Assembly: GCA_947499635.1 (NCBI GenBank)
Contig: CANMPD010000003.1
Coordinates: 124,001-188,000, forward strand
DNA length: 64,000 bases
Source of the DNA: an uncultured Paracoccaceae bacterium
GTDB taxonomy: Bacteria > Pseudomonadota > Alphaproteobacteria > Rhodobacterales > Rhodobacteraceae
Reading direction: 5' to 3'
Below the pieces are notes generated by a model that did no database searches, was not told the origin of the DNA, and was given only the letters and a program-made list of their open reading frames with translations. This document shows, piece by piece, positions 19,138 to 28,120 of the stretch. The translations under genes and the position numbers were made by a program. The first letter of the stretch is position 1; each line of letters opens with the position of its first letter.

Positions 19138-20745
19138 CTAGACCATCATCTCCTTGGTCGCCGAGAGCGTGATATCCGGATAATCTCTGGTCACCCGATC
19201 AATATCCCACTGCAAGCGCGTCAGGTAGACAATGTCACCATCATTATCGAATCCGATGTGCTGTTTATTGGCGTTGATGAATTTATCAACGGCTTGTTTC
19301 TCACCGGTGACCCAACGAGCGGAGGTGAATTGCGAGGCTTCAAACCGCACAGGTAACCCGTATTCCATCTCGATTCGGCTGGCCAGAACCTCAAATTGCA
19401 ACGCGCCAACCACGCCGACAATAAAGCCGGAGCCGATTGAGGGCTTGAACACCTTGGCCGCGCCTTCTTCGGCGAATTGCATCAGGGCCTTCTCAAGATG
19501 CTTGGCTTTCATCGGATCGCCTGCACGACAGCTTTGCAGCAGTTCAGGAGCAAAGGACGGGATGCCTGACACGCGCAGGGCTTCGCCTTCTGTCAAAGTG
19601 TCGCCGATACGAAGCTGGCCATGGTTGGGAATACCAATGATATCCCCTGCCCAAGCTTCCTCGGCCAGTTCACGATCTGACGCGAGGAACAAGACGGGGT
19701 TGGAAATAGCCATCGGCTTTTTGGTGCGCACATGGGTCAGCTTCATGCCGCGTTTGAAATGCCCAGAGGCCATGCGCACAAAGGCGACGCGGTCGCGGTG
19801 TTTCGGGTCCATATTGGCCTGTACCTTAAAGACAAAGCCGCTGACCTTCTTTTCTTCGGGAGCGATTTCGCGCGGTTGCGCTTTTTGGGTCTGTGGTTCA
19901 GGGCCATAGGCGCTGATCCCGTCCATCAGTTCTTTGACACCAAAGGAATTGATCGCGGAACCGAACCATATTGGCGTCATATGTCCTTCGAGCACGGATT
20001 GTGGGTCAAGCTTTGGCATGAGCTCACGCGCCATTTCGACCTCTTCTAGGAATTTCTCTAGCAGATGTTCTGGCACATGTTCTGCAAGCTTGGGATCATC
20101 CAAGCCATTGATTTCGATGGTTTCAGCGACCTTGTTACGGTCTGCGCGATCCATCAACTCGAGACGGTCTCGAAGCAGGTCGTAACACCCGACGAATTCA
20201 CGCCCCACACCAATGGGCCAAGAGGCGGGGGTGACATCAATGGCCAACATCTCTTGGATTTCGTCGATGATCTCAAATGTATCGCGGCTTTCGCGGTCCA
20301 TTTTGTTACAAAAGGTCAAAATGGGCAGATCCCGCAGGCGGCAAACTTCGAACAGTTTTTGCGTCTGGCTTTCCACACCCTTAGCACCATCAATCACCAT
20401 CACGGCTGCATCCACGGCGGTGAGTGTGCGATAGGTGTCTTCTGAAAAGTCCGAGTGGCCGGGCGTATCCACAAGATTAAAGCGGAAGTTGCCAAAGTCA
20501 AAAGACATGGCAGAGGCCGAGACCGAAATCCCGCGGTCTTTTTCCATCTGCATAAAGTCAGACCGCGTACGCCGTGCTTCGCCCTTGGCGCGAACTTGGC
20601 CGGCCATCTGGATCGCACCACCGTAAAGCAGGAACTTTTCAGTCAAGGTGGTTTTACCCGCATCCGGGTGCGAGATGATCGCAAAAGTGCGACGCCGCGC
20701 GATTTCAGGCGGCAATTCGGGGCGATTTGTAGCGGTATCTAACAT
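19138..20745 (-). CDS. prfC: Peptide chain release factor 3
   Basis: A 535-aa translational GTPase that recycles RF1/RF2 from the ribosome after peptide release. GTPase motifs: SHPDAGKTTLTEK (G1), DTPGHSDF (G3) and NKMDRES (G4). The domain order (GTPase, beta-barrel, RF3 C-terminal domain) and length are standard. It is a single gene with a hairpin downstream; the first ATG follows a short leader at 20746-20968. Confidence 0.97.
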   Translation of the reverse strand: MLDTATNRPELPPEIARRRTFAIISHPDAGKTTLTEKFLLYGGAIQMAGQVRAKGEARRTRSDFMQMEKDRGISVSASAMSFDFGNFRFNLVDTPGHSDFSEDTYRTLTAVDAAVMVIDGAKGVESQTQKLFEVCRLRDLPILTFCNKMDRESRDTFEIIDEIQEMLAIDVTPASWPIGVGREFVGCYDLLRDRLELMDRADRNKVAETIEINGLDDPKLAEHVPEHLLEKFLEEVEMARELMPKLDPQSVLEGHMTPIWFGSAINSFGVKELMDGISAYGPEPQTQKAQPREIAPEEKKVSGFVFKVQANMDPKHRDRVAFVRMASGHFKRGMKLTHVRTKKPMAISNPVLFLASDRELAEEAWAGDIIGIPNHGQLRIGDTLTEGEALRVSGIPSFAPELLQSCRAGDPMKAKHLEKALMQFAEEGAAKVFKPSIGSGFIVGVVGALQFEVLASRIEMEYGLPVRFEASQFTSARWVTGEKQAVDKFINANKQHIGFDNDGDIVYLTRLQWDIDRVTRDYPDITLSATKEMMV

Positions 20746-20968
20746 GGGGATGGCTTAGCCAGAAAGGCGCTGCGAGGCAAGGGGAAGCAGGGGGTGATAT
20801 CTGTGCACCCTTTGTGCACCGGGCGTACACCGGCATGCACCGCGTTTTTCCCTGCGTTTTTCCCCGTTTCAACGACAGGGTGTTGCGGCCCCCGCGCACG
20901 CCCAGATTGCCAGGGTTTAAGGTGGAAATGCCATAATCTGTCGTGCAGTTCATAAGGAGCCTCAAACA

Positions 20969-21328
20969 ATGCGAAGCAGGCGGTATCACGATCAGGAAAT
21001 GCAACTTGAGTTGGACAAGCTGCAAAGCAAACTGCGCGCAGAGTGGCTCGACAAAAGTCTGCCAGATGATTGGGATGGGTTAGAGACCTGGGATCGGATT
21101 GACCGCAAGAAAACCCGCGTCACCATTCGCCTTGATGCCGATATGGTGCGCTGGTTCCGAAAGTTAGGGCCGGGATATGGCGCGCGGATCAATTCGATTT
21201 TACGCATTTACTGGCTGGCGTTGCTGTCCGGCCATATCGAAGCCCATGAGGGCGATAATGTGATCCTGCGCATAGAAACCCGCGCCCGCGATATGCTGCG
21301 AGAACTGGAGGAGAAATATCCGGGGTAG
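20969..21328 (+). CDS. BrnA-like antitoxin-family DNA-binding protein, no BrnT partner nearby
   Basis: A 119-aa protein whose centre KKTRVTIRLDADMVRWFRKLGPGYGARINSILR (positions about 48-80) has the BrnA ribbon-helix-helix pattern: a beta strand with alternating residues, then two helices. The N-terminus is charged and helical. AAGGAG lies nine bases before the ATG. BrnA proteins usually follow a brnT ribonuclease toxin gene; none is seen on either side, only prfC divergently and a Hint protein convergently. It may be a free-standing regulator rather than an antitoxin. Confidence 0.75.
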   Translation: MRSRRYHDQEMQLELDKLQSKLRAEWLDKSLPDDWDGLETWDRIDRKKTRVTIRLDADMVRWFRKLGPGYGARINSILRIYWLALLSGHIEAHEGDNVILRIETRARDMLRELEEKYPG

Positions 21329-21475
21329 GGGTGACGTGATACAGGCTATGGGATAGCCCTGTAAGACAACAGCAAGGACTAAAACACGAAAAGATGTGAG
21401 GCCGTTGAAGAGCTGCCCACGTGTGAGGTTGTGTTTGGCAAAGCCTCTCGCACATAGGTCTCTCGCCGCAGATGC

Positions 21476-22570
21476 CTATCGCAAAGACGCCTGACGCAAC
21501 AGTTCGACTGCGTTGGGGTGGTTTAAGTAGCTCTCATCCAGTTCCAGCCCGTGATTGGCAGTTTCATGAGTGATTTGGGCGAGCAGGTCATTGGGCAATG
21601 CGGGGCCGGTGAGCGGGTCTAGCATCAGGCTTTCGGCGGCGATGCCTTCGGCATAGATGATGTGATGGCGTTCGAACAGGATTTGGAAGTAATCGACAAA
21701 CCCGCCATCTTGCACGACCACGCTGTGACCATTCACCAGATCACGCGCTCGAACCAGAATTTGTTGCCGCCCTGCGCCCATGCGATCGTTGCGTTGATAT
21801 AGCATTAACCGGTGATCGGGGCTGAGCAGGAGATTACGGGAATTGTTTAATGCGCCTTTGCGGATCAGGATCGGAGCCATAGCGCCCACCGCGCGCGTTG
21901 TGGTCTGTCCAACCCATGTCACCTGTTGAACTCCGGCGTCTCGGGTGAGAACCTCAGTTCCTGCGCGGAGGTCTTCGATGGGGATCTGCGCGCCTGTTGC
22001 CAAGGTAATGTGGGTTCCGCGAGCAAAGGAAACACAGGCCATTTGCGCCAGCTTACGACGCATCCCTTCGCGTTTGGCGCCAACAAGTCGATATTCGACA
22101 CCAGGTTTGATCGAGGCCAATGGAACCAGATAGAGGCCAGAAATCATATGGGTTGGATCGACTTCGACCAAAATCAGGGCTTCGATGTTTGGGCCACGTT
22201 CGGGCATCAAAGTGATCACGCAATCCAGATGTACAGCCGCGCCGGATGTGCCCAATTCTGTGTCACTGTGAATGTGGAACTGTGTTTGTGGTATCTCTGA
22301 CCGCTCAATCGTAAGCGCCAGACGTGCGGGTTTGCTTTGGCCTGACAGCGTATAGATGTCATCCAGCATCAGATCTTCGAGTATCCCAAGTTCATCCCCC
22401 ATATTGGCGCCAATTTCGACGCGAAAATAGCGGGCGTCATAGGCGAGGATGGATTGAATGGCTTGGGCGTTGTGGGGCACGGATGGGTCTCGTTTTGGGT
22501 TGATCAGATCACTTGTACGATACGAGTGGTTACATTTAAGTAATGAATGCGGCAAGATGCCGTCCAGCAT
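21476..22570 (-). CDS. Hint-domain protein
   Basis: A 364-aa protein with a Hedgehog/intein (Hint) module from about residue 178: MACVSFARGTHITLATGAQI, then IEDLRAGTEVLTRDAG and NLLLSPDHRLML. The Cys of the splice/cleavage motif is present but the usual C-F-A-R-G-T is C-V-S-F-A-R-G-T here. The N-terminal half does not match a family I know. Free-standing Hint proteins are common in roseobacters and many are thought to be secreted; their role is unclear. The start is uncertain: a GTG at 22480 (residue 31) is an alternative. Confidence 0.75.
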   Translation of the reverse strand: MLDGILPHSLLKCNHSYRTSDLINPKRDPSVPHNAQAIQSILAYDARYFRVEIGANMGDELGILEDLMLDDIYTLSGQSKPARLALTIERSEIPQTQFHIHSDTELGTSGAAVHLDCVITLMPERGPNIEALILVEVDPTHMISGLYLVPLASIKPGVEYRLVGAKREGMRRKLAQMACVSFARGTHITLATGAQIPIEDLRAGTEVLTRDAGVQQVTWVGQTTTRAVGAMAPILIRKGALNNSRNLLLSPDHRLMLYQRNDRMGAGRQQILVRARDLVNGHSVVVQDGGFVDYFQILFERHHIIYAEGIAAESLMLDPLTGPALPNDLLAQITHETANHGLELDESYLNHPNAVELLRQASLR

Positions 22571-22727
22571 AGGGCATAGTTTGACCGTTTATGAGGCAAA
22601 ACACTATGCCCCTTTATGTCAGTCAACAACCGGTGGAGGTACCGAGCGCTTGGCGAGGGCTGGTATTCATGGGCAGCGCGTGCCATCACTGTTGGAAAAT
22701 ACCGTAGTAAATGAATAGGAAATGCAG

Positions 22728-23519
22728 ATGGATTTGGGAATTCGCGGCAAACGAGCGGTGGTGTGTGCCTCAAGCAAAGGTCTCGGTTTAGGCTGTGCCG
22801 AAGCTTTGGCGCAGGCTGGTGTGGACCTGATTATGAACGCGCGTGGGGCAGATGCATTAGACGCAGCAGCAGCACATATACGTACGACTTATGATGTGTC
22901 TGTCACAACGGTTGCTGCAGATGTCACCTCTGAGGATGGGCGTGCAGCGTTGCTGGATGTGGCATTGGCAGAGGGAAAACACGTCGATATCTTGGTAAAC
23001 AACGCTGGCGGGCCGCCTCCGGGATTGTGGAGCGATTGGGACCGTGAAGATTTCATCAAGGCGTTGGACGCAAATATGTTAGCCCCCATTGCGCTGATCA
23101 AGGCACTGGTGCCTGCGATGATGGATCGTGGTTGGGGTCGCGTGGTCAATATTACCTCTCAATCTGTTAAAGCCCCCATTCCTGTATTGGGCTTGTCAAA
23201 CGCCGCACGCACGGGATTGACCGGATATGTGGCCGGAACGGCGCGTCAGGTGGCCTCGTCTGGTGTGACGATCAACAACCTCCTTCCCGGTATTCACGCG
23301 ACAGATCGCGCGGTTTCGCTTGATACAACCGTTGCTGAACGCGACGGAATTTCAATTGAAGAGGCTGGCAAGCAACGCGCGGCAGGCATCCCTGCGGGTC
23401 GTTATGGAACCCGTGATGAATTTGGGGCAACCTGCGCGTTCATGTGTTCGCAATATGCAGGATACATGGTCGGGCAGAATATCCTGCTGGATGGTGGGGC
23501 AACAAACGCGACGATCTAG
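22728..23519 (+). CDS. Atypical short-chain dehydrogenase/reductase (FabG-like, BKR-like subgroup)
   Basis: A 263-aa Rossmann protein. The start at 22728 (second of two ATGs) has AGGA at good spacing. The NAD(P) motif reads CASSKGLGLG instead of TGxxxGxG; NNAGGPPPG is normal. In the active site the expected YxxxK is replaced: VLGLSNAARTG has Leu and Asn where Tyr and Lys belong. This fits a known SDR subgroup that lacks the catalytic tetrad. Either the chemistry differs or it acts without catalysis. It is followed 17 bases later by the AlkC-like gene. Confidence 0.85.
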   Translation: MDLGIRGKRAVVCASSKGLGLGCAEALAQAGVDLIMNARGADALDAAAAHIRTTYDVSVTTVAADVTSEDGRAALLDVALAEGKHVDILVNNAGGPPPGLWSDWDREDFIKALDANMLAPIALIKALVPAMMDRGWGRVVNITSQSVKAPIPVLGLSNAARTGLTGYVAGTARQVASSGVTINNLLPGIHATDRAVSLDTTVAERDGISIEEAGKQRAAGIPAGRYGTRDEFGATCAFMCSQYAGYMVGQNILLDGGATNATI

Positions 23520-23536
23520 TCAGAAGGGACGCTGTT

Positions 23537-24655
23537 ATGTCTTCGCAAGGAAGTTCGCTCAAGGATCAGCTGTATAACCGCGATAAAATCCGCTATTTGG
23601 CGGATCTGTTCGCAGGCCATGCGGTCGGGTTTGATGCGCATGCCTTTGAAGCAGATGTAATGGCGTCGCTGCTGGATTTGGAATTAAAGGAACGCATTCA
23701 CATGATTGCGCGGATGCTTGAACAACATGTGCCTGGACGGCTGCCTCAGGTGGCACCCATTTTACGCGCGGCTTTACCTGCACCGCTTGACCCGACACGC
23801 AGTGATGATGATTTTGGTGATTTTATCTTTGCGCCTTTGGGGGAGTGGGTGGTGAATATCGGTCTGGAGGATCATTGTGACCTGTCACTTGACCTTCTGG
23901 CAGAGATTACACAGCGGTTCTCAATGGAATGGGCAATCCGTCCCTTTTTGAACCGTTGGCCGCAAGAGACGTTGGCACGGATGCAGGTTTGGGCATTAAA
24001 CGAGAACTACCATGTGCGCCGACTGGCATCTGAGGGAACCCGTCCGCGTTTGCCTTGGGGCACTGCAGTTGGGCTGGAATTGTCAGAACCTTTGCCGATT
24101 CTGGATCAATTACATGGGGATAAAACGCGGTACGTTACGCGATCTGTGGCCAATCACCTGAATGATATTACCAAGAAAGACCCGGATTTGGTCTTGACCA
24201 CCTTAAAGCGATGGCATGCACAGGGGCTGCAAACGGCAAAGGAGTTGGATTGGATGACCAGTCACGCTTTGCGTGGTCTCGTGAAAGCAGGGCATTCTGG
24301 AGCAATGGCGTTGTTAGGCTATGATCCTGACCTCGAAGTGGATGTCGCATTGACGCTGCCAGACACGGTGCGGATCAACGAGAAGCTTGTGTTTACCTGT
24401 GATCTTGTCGGAGCTAAAGGCGCAGCTGTGCTGGTTGACTATCGCATGACCTTTCAGCGCCCCGGGGGAAAGACCAGCCGTAAAGTCTTTAAACTCAAAC
24501 AGAGCAAACTTGGGAACGCGGCGTTACAGCTGTCTAAAACGCATCCATTGAAAGGTGGGGCTGCGACGTTCACTTTGGTGCCGGGGACACATCAGTTGGA
24601 GGTGCTCGTGAATGGGCGTGCCCGCGCCTCGGCTGCGTTTGAGTTGTTGGCGTGA
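23537..24655 (+). CDS. AlkC-like DNA glycosylase (HEAT repeats plus Ig-like domain)
   Basis: A 372-aa protein annotated as DNA alkylation repair family. The HEAT-repeat part contains the signature WALNENYHVRRLASEGTRPRLPW, shared with AlkC/AlkD-type 3-methyladenine glycosylases. The last ~100 residues are all-beta, look like an Ig fold, and match the domain known at the C-terminus of AlkC. It should excise N3-methylated or similar cationic bases. The ATG at 23537 is preceded by GAAGGGA; a longer frame into the SDR is not needed. It is probably cotranscribed with the SDR. Confidence 0.85.
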   Translation: MSSQGSSLKDQLYNRDKIRYLADLFAGHAVGFDAHAFEADVMASLLDLELKERIHMIARMLEQHVPGRLPQVAPILRAALPAPLDPTRSDDDFGDFIFAPLGEWVVNIGLEDHCDLSLDLLAEITQRFSMEWAIRPFLNRWPQETLARMQVWALNENYHVRRLASEGTRPRLPWGTAVGLELSEPLPILDQLHGDKTRYVTRSVANHLNDITKKDPDLVLTTLKRWHAQGLQTAKELDWMTSHALRGLVKAGHSGAMALLGYDPDLEVDVALTLPDTVRINEKLVFTCDLVGAKGAAVLVDYRMTFQRPGGKTSRKVFKLKQSKLGNAALQLSKTHPLKGGAATFTLVPGTHQLEVLVNGRARASAAFELLA

Positions 24656-24780
24656 CGCCGCGTGTTACGCGTTTGAAACCAAAGGCGAACACAGGTCATG
24701 AACCGCGTTTACTTGCGCCTTGGGTGTACAATTGGTAAGGCCCAGATGGTTGAACTCTCGAGTAGGGTAACGGGCCAAGT

Positions 24781-25908
24781 ATGACGCAAACCACATCTAA
24801 CGCCGCTCCGATTTCGGAGTATGTCGAAACTCATGACACATCGTCTCGGTTGGAAATTCGCAACCTAAGCCGCTTTTTCGAAGGCCGGGCTGTTGTGAAT
24901 GACGTGTCTTTGCGGGTGCAAAAAGGGCAGGTGACATGCCTGTTGGGCCCCTCAGGCTGCGGGAAATCCACGACACTGCGTATGATTGCCGGTGTTGAGA
25001 TGCAAGATAGCGGTGAAATTTGGGTGGATGGAAAGCTGATCTGTGACACTTTGTTCCGAGTGCCACCTGAACGGCGTGAAATCGGGCTAATGTTTCAGGA
25101 TTTCTCGTTGTTTCCGCACCTAAGTGTTCGCGACAACGTTGCTTTTGGGCTGACAGGGTCACGCGAGGCCAAGCGTAACCGTGTCGCAGAACTTTTGGAA
25201 CGCGTCTCGCTCACGCGTCATATGGATGCCTTTCCACATGAGTTGTCCGGCGGCGAACAGCAACGGGTGGCTCTTGCACGTGCTTTGGCACCCCGGCCAA
25301 AAATCATGCTGATGGATGAACCCTTTTCGGGCCTGGACAACCGTCTCCGTGACGGGATTCGTGACGAAACGCTGAGCCTTTTAAAAGAAGAGAACACGGC
25401 CGTCTTGTTGGTGACCCATGAGCCCGAAGAGGCGATGCGGATGGCGGACGAGATCGCCCTGATGCGAGACGGGCAAATTGTTCAGCAGGGGGCGCCGTAT
25501 AATGTCTATACGCGGCCAGTTGATAAGGCGGCAGTTGCTTTCTTCAGCGATATTAACGTGATCAACGCATCCGTGGACGGCGCGTTGGCCACCACAGCTT
25601 TTGGCGCATTTTTGGCGCCGGGGCATCCAGACGGCACAGAGGTTGAGATCGTGTTTCGACCTCAGCATGTGCGCATCGATTTTGACCGCGCTGGGCGCGG
25701 GCCGGAACCCACGCCGGGGGATGGGGTTGCCGCGCGCGCAACGGTGCAACGTTCACGATTTCTGGGCAACGAGAGCTTAGTTGAGTTTCGTATGGATTTT
25801 GACGGATCTGTGTTGAAAGCCTCAGTTCCGAATGTGTTTTTGCCGGCGGTGGGGCGTGCAATGTGGCTTACCTTGCCGCGCAATCGCTGTTTTGTTTTTG
25901 CGTGCTAG
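24781..25908 (+). CDS. ABC transporter ATP-binding protein (FbpC/PotA type), no permease adjacent
   Basis: A 375-aa ATPase. Walker A is GPSGCGKSTT (about residue 57), then the Q-loop MFQDFSLFPHLSV, signature LSGGEQQRVALARAL, and Walker B IMLMDEPFSGLD. A C-terminal TOBE-like beta domain (EIVFRPQHVRI... to the end) is typical of importers for iron, spermidine or sugars. The first ~20 residues precede the ABC domain. No permease or binding protein is in the window next to it, so the substrate cannot be told. It may pair with a permease elsewhere. Confidence 0.85.
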   Translation: MTQTTSNAAPISEYVETHDTSSRLEIRNLSRFFEGRAVVNDVSLRVQKGQVTCLLGPSGCGKSTTLRMIAGVEMQDSGEIWVDGKLICDTLFRVPPERREIGLMFQDFSLFPHLSVRDNVAFGLTGSREAKRNRVAELLERVSLTRHMDAFPHELSGGEQQRVALARALAPRPKIMLMDEPFSGLDNRLRDGIRDETLSLLKEENTAVLLVTHEPEEAMRMADEIALMRDGQIVQQGAPYNVYTRPVDKAAVAFFSDINVINASVDGALATTAFGAFLAPGHPDGTEVEIVFRPQHVRIDFDRAGRGPEPTPGDGVAARATVQRSRFLGNESLVEFRMDFDGSVLKASVPNVFLPAVGRAMWLTLPRNRCFVFAC

Positions 25909-25962
25909 CCGCTTGGTTGAGGCAGGTGGCCGCGTTACAGAGAAACACCCCCTGAAAAATGT

Positions 25963-26640
25963 TCAAGGCGCGTCGCAAGGCACGTAATCTTGCAACCGTT
26001 TACCGGGCTCATCTACAAAAAGTTCTGGCAATGGCGTTGCTTCTTGAATGAGGTCGACGCGAAAAACACGAAAATCCTCGCGCGCTTCACACCATGCGGT
26101 AAGTGTCCAGACACGCCCCCAGTACTCCATATGCAGGGGGCGGATATTGCGCTGAGTTAGGGTTCCATCAATGCGACGATAGCTCAGGGCGAGTTTCTGG
26201 CGAGATTTGATCGCAGCGCGCAACGTAGGCATCATCGCAAAACCACGCGCGGCGTCTGCAAATGGGTAAACGGTGAATTTCCATTGATCCGCGTCGGCTA
26301 TGGTTTGCGTCGGCAGGACCGCGTCTATCTTATCCGCGAGCGACTGCGCGGCAGCTTTAAGATCAGGATCGGCGGCTTCGGCTACGATTGCCATGCCGAG
26401 GTTCAGTGCCTCGAGCTCCTCACTTGTTAATGTGAGCGGCGGCAGTGTGATTGCTTCGCGGGTAATATATCCGACGCCACGTTCTCCTTCGACTGGAATA
26501 CCAGAGGCAACCAATGTGTCCATGTCGCGATAGATCGTTCTGACGGACACTTCGAGACGCTGTGCGATATCCTGCGCGCGGTGTAATTTGCCATCGCGCA
26601 GGATTTGAATGATTTCAAAAAGACGGTCGGTGCGGCGCAT
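25963..26640 (-). CDS. YafY-type transcriptional regulator (HTH plus WYL domain)
   Basis: A 225-aa regulator. The N-terminal winged helix LFEIIQILRDGKLHRAQDIAQRLEVSVRTIYRDMDTL is of the DeoR/HTH_11 type, and the C-terminal half contains WYL-like sequence (IRPLHMEYWGRVWTLTAWC, where the WYL triad is degenerate). The ATG at 26640 is chosen over the TTG in front of it because AAGGAA lies eight bases upstream. It lies downstream of the small monooxygenase gene, probably in one operon. Inference: it represses that operon through the inverted repeat at 27096-27119. Confidence 0.88.
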   Translation of the reverse strand: MRRTDRLFEIIQILRDGKLHRAQDIAQRLEVSVRTIYRDMDTLVASGIPVEGERGVGYITREAITLPPLTLTSEELEALNLGMAIVAEAADPDLKAAAQSLADKIDAVLPTQTIADADQWKFTVYPFADAARGFAMMPTLRAAIKSRQKLALSYRRIDGTLTQRNIRPLHMEYWGRVWTLTAWCEAREDFRVFRVDLIQEATPLPELFVDEPGKRLQDYVPCDAP

Positions 26641-26723
26641 CAAAGGGGTTCCTTCTCACCGCATCTTTGGCCTGCGTGCTCTTTGGGGTCAAGTCTGCAG
26701 GCGCAGTCCAAACCTGTGCAAAT

Positions 26724-27047
26724 TTATGAGCTCGACCAAAGACATTGATCATGGCGCATAGAGAGAGTGGAGGCATCTATCAGTTGGATAAGTGCCATAG
26801 CGGCCTCATTCTTAGGAAAGGCCTCTGTTGCGGCTTGGGCCGAGGCCATATCGGACCATTTGACATAGTCGGTCCAAGTCCCGTCTTTGGATTTAGAGAG
26901 GCTTCTGCTGCGAAATCCCGGTAGGGCACGGACAAATGTTTGGGTGGCTTGCGAAGCCGCGAGGTAGTCTTGATCGCTGACGCCTGCGTTTAGTTTGAAG
27001 GTTACGATTTCTACGATGGTCTCTGGTGTCGAGGAAGGGGATGTCAT
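26724..27047 (-). CDS. Antibiotic-biosynthesis-monooxygenase (ABM)-like dimeric barrel protein
   Basis: A 107-aa protein of the ferredoxin-like ABM fold: EIVTFKLNAGVSDQDYLAAS and LPGFRSRSLSKSKDGTWTDYVKWSD are typical of the family's first strand-helix and central strands. No cofactor site can be recognised. AGGA precedes the ATG. It is the first gene of a likely operon with the YafY-type regulator (83 bases between). The function in cells is unknown. Confidence 0.75.
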   Translation of the reverse strand: MTSPSSTPETIVEIVTFKLNAGVSDQDYLAASQATQTFVRALPGFRSRSLSKSKDGTWTDYVKWSDMASAQAATEAFPKNEAAMALIQLIDASTLSMRHDQCLWSSS

Positions 27048-27095
27048 GGTGTTTTCCTATATCTGACGTTTGAATAAGGGAGACATACCGAAGCT

Positions 27096-27119
27096 CAACT
27101 GACACAAACCTGTCAGTTG
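27096..27119. promoter_or_regulatory. Perfect inverted repeat, candidate operator of the YafY-type regulator
   Basis: The arms CAACTGACA and TGTCAGTTG (9 bp, perfect) flank CAAACC, centred 60 bases upstream of the monooxygenase ATG. It lies between that gene and the divergent tatA. Size and position fit a dimeric HTH regulator site. That it is bound by the adjacent WYL-domain regulator is inference. Confidence 0.6.
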
Positions 27120-27332
27120 ACTAATGGCTCTGCTGAAAAACTGTATTTTCCAACAAAGCCCCATGGCATTTGAAAGGTCTTGTTGTTGCGGCCGATGCTG
27201 CCGCAGTGCAATGTCACAGCCGATACGGTACCGCCGGTACAGTCACGATGTCAGATCGCAGTTCTTCATTCCTGCTATGCAAGCTGGGCTGCGACAGACA
27301 TGATAAGACCGGCATGATAAAAAGGTAAGAAT

Positions 27333-27560
27333 ATGCTGAATAATATTGGACTTCCGGGCATTCTGCTCATCGCAGTTGTGGTTCTGGTTCTGTTTGGTCG
27401 CGGTAAAATTTCGTCCCTGATGGGCGAAGTTGGTAAAGGCATCACAGCTTTTAAGAAGGGTGTTAACGACAGCACCAAAGAGCTGGAAGAGGAAGCCGCA
27501 GAAACAGCCAAAGATGTCACGCCTGAGATGGATACAGACGCGCAAAAAGATAAGGTCTAA
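27333..27560 (+). CDS. tatA: Sec-independent translocase protein TatA
   Basis: A 75-aa protein with one N-terminal transmembrane helix, then [25 protein letters not shown], the amphipathic helix with the FGRGK hinge. A negatively charged tail follows ([12 protein letters not shown]). This is the pore-forming component of twin-arginine export of folded proteins. A RBS (AAAGG) precedes the ATG. First gene of tatABC, with five bases to tatB. Confidence 0.95.
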   Translation: MLNNIGLPGILLIAVVVLVLFGRGKISSLMGEVGKGITAFKKGVNDSTKELEEEAAETAKDVTPEMDTDAQKDKV

Positions 27561-27565
27561 GACGT

Positions 27566-28120
27566 ATGTTTGACCTGGGGATGACCGAACTGCTGGTTGT
27601 TGGCGTTGTGGCGCTGATTGTGGTTGGCCCAAAAGATCTGCCGGTGCTGTTTCGCAATGTCGGTCGATTTGTAGGACGGGCCAAAGCAATGGCCCGCGAG
27701 TTTTCCAGTGCTATGGAAAGCGCAGCTGACCAGACCGGTGTCAAAGATGCCAAGCAAGCGTTCAAGATGGCGTCAAACCCATTAGGTGCGATGAGTGACA
27801 GCTTTAAAAAGGCAACTGCTGATCTGGACGCTGACATCAATAGCGCGCTGGAGGTGGACATGGGTGCAGAGACGCACACATATGATCCCGATAGCGAAAC
27901 AGGAAAATTAGCAGCCGAGCGCGCTGAAAACACGAAGAAAATTCAGGCGGCGTCTGCGCGCGCTGCAGCAGAGCGCAAAGCACGTGAGGCGCAAGAGGCT
28001 ATGGCGAAAGCAGAACAATACGAGGCTGAGCTTGCACAAGTCTCAGTGGGAACAACTGACGCTGATGCTCAAGGCACGACTGAGGAGACCGGCCCGAAAG
28101 GTGCTGATAAATCATCATGA
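27566..28120 (+). CDS. tatB: Sec-independent translocase protein TatB
   Basis: A 184-aa protein. [35 protein letters not shown] is the TatB transmembrane helix with the GPKDLP hinge (positions about 19-26), followed by an amphipathic helix. The long C-terminal part is Ala/Glu-rich and probably helical, with low conservation. TatB forms the substrate-receptor complex with TatC. It overlaps tatC by four bases. Confidence 0.95.
   Translation: MFDLGMTELLVVGVVALIVVGPKDLPVLFRNVGRFVGRAKAMAREFSSAMESAADQTGVKDAKQAFKMASNPLGAMSDSFKKATADLDADINSALEVDMGAETHTYDPDSETGKLAAERAENTKKIQAASARAAAERKAREAQEAMAKAEQYEAELAQVSVGTTDADAQGTTEETGPKGADKSS

Noticed and set aside
19232-19909. 225-codon plus-strand frame inside prfC
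   Set aside because: Antisense shadow of prfC with Ser/Arg-rich composition; no RBS.
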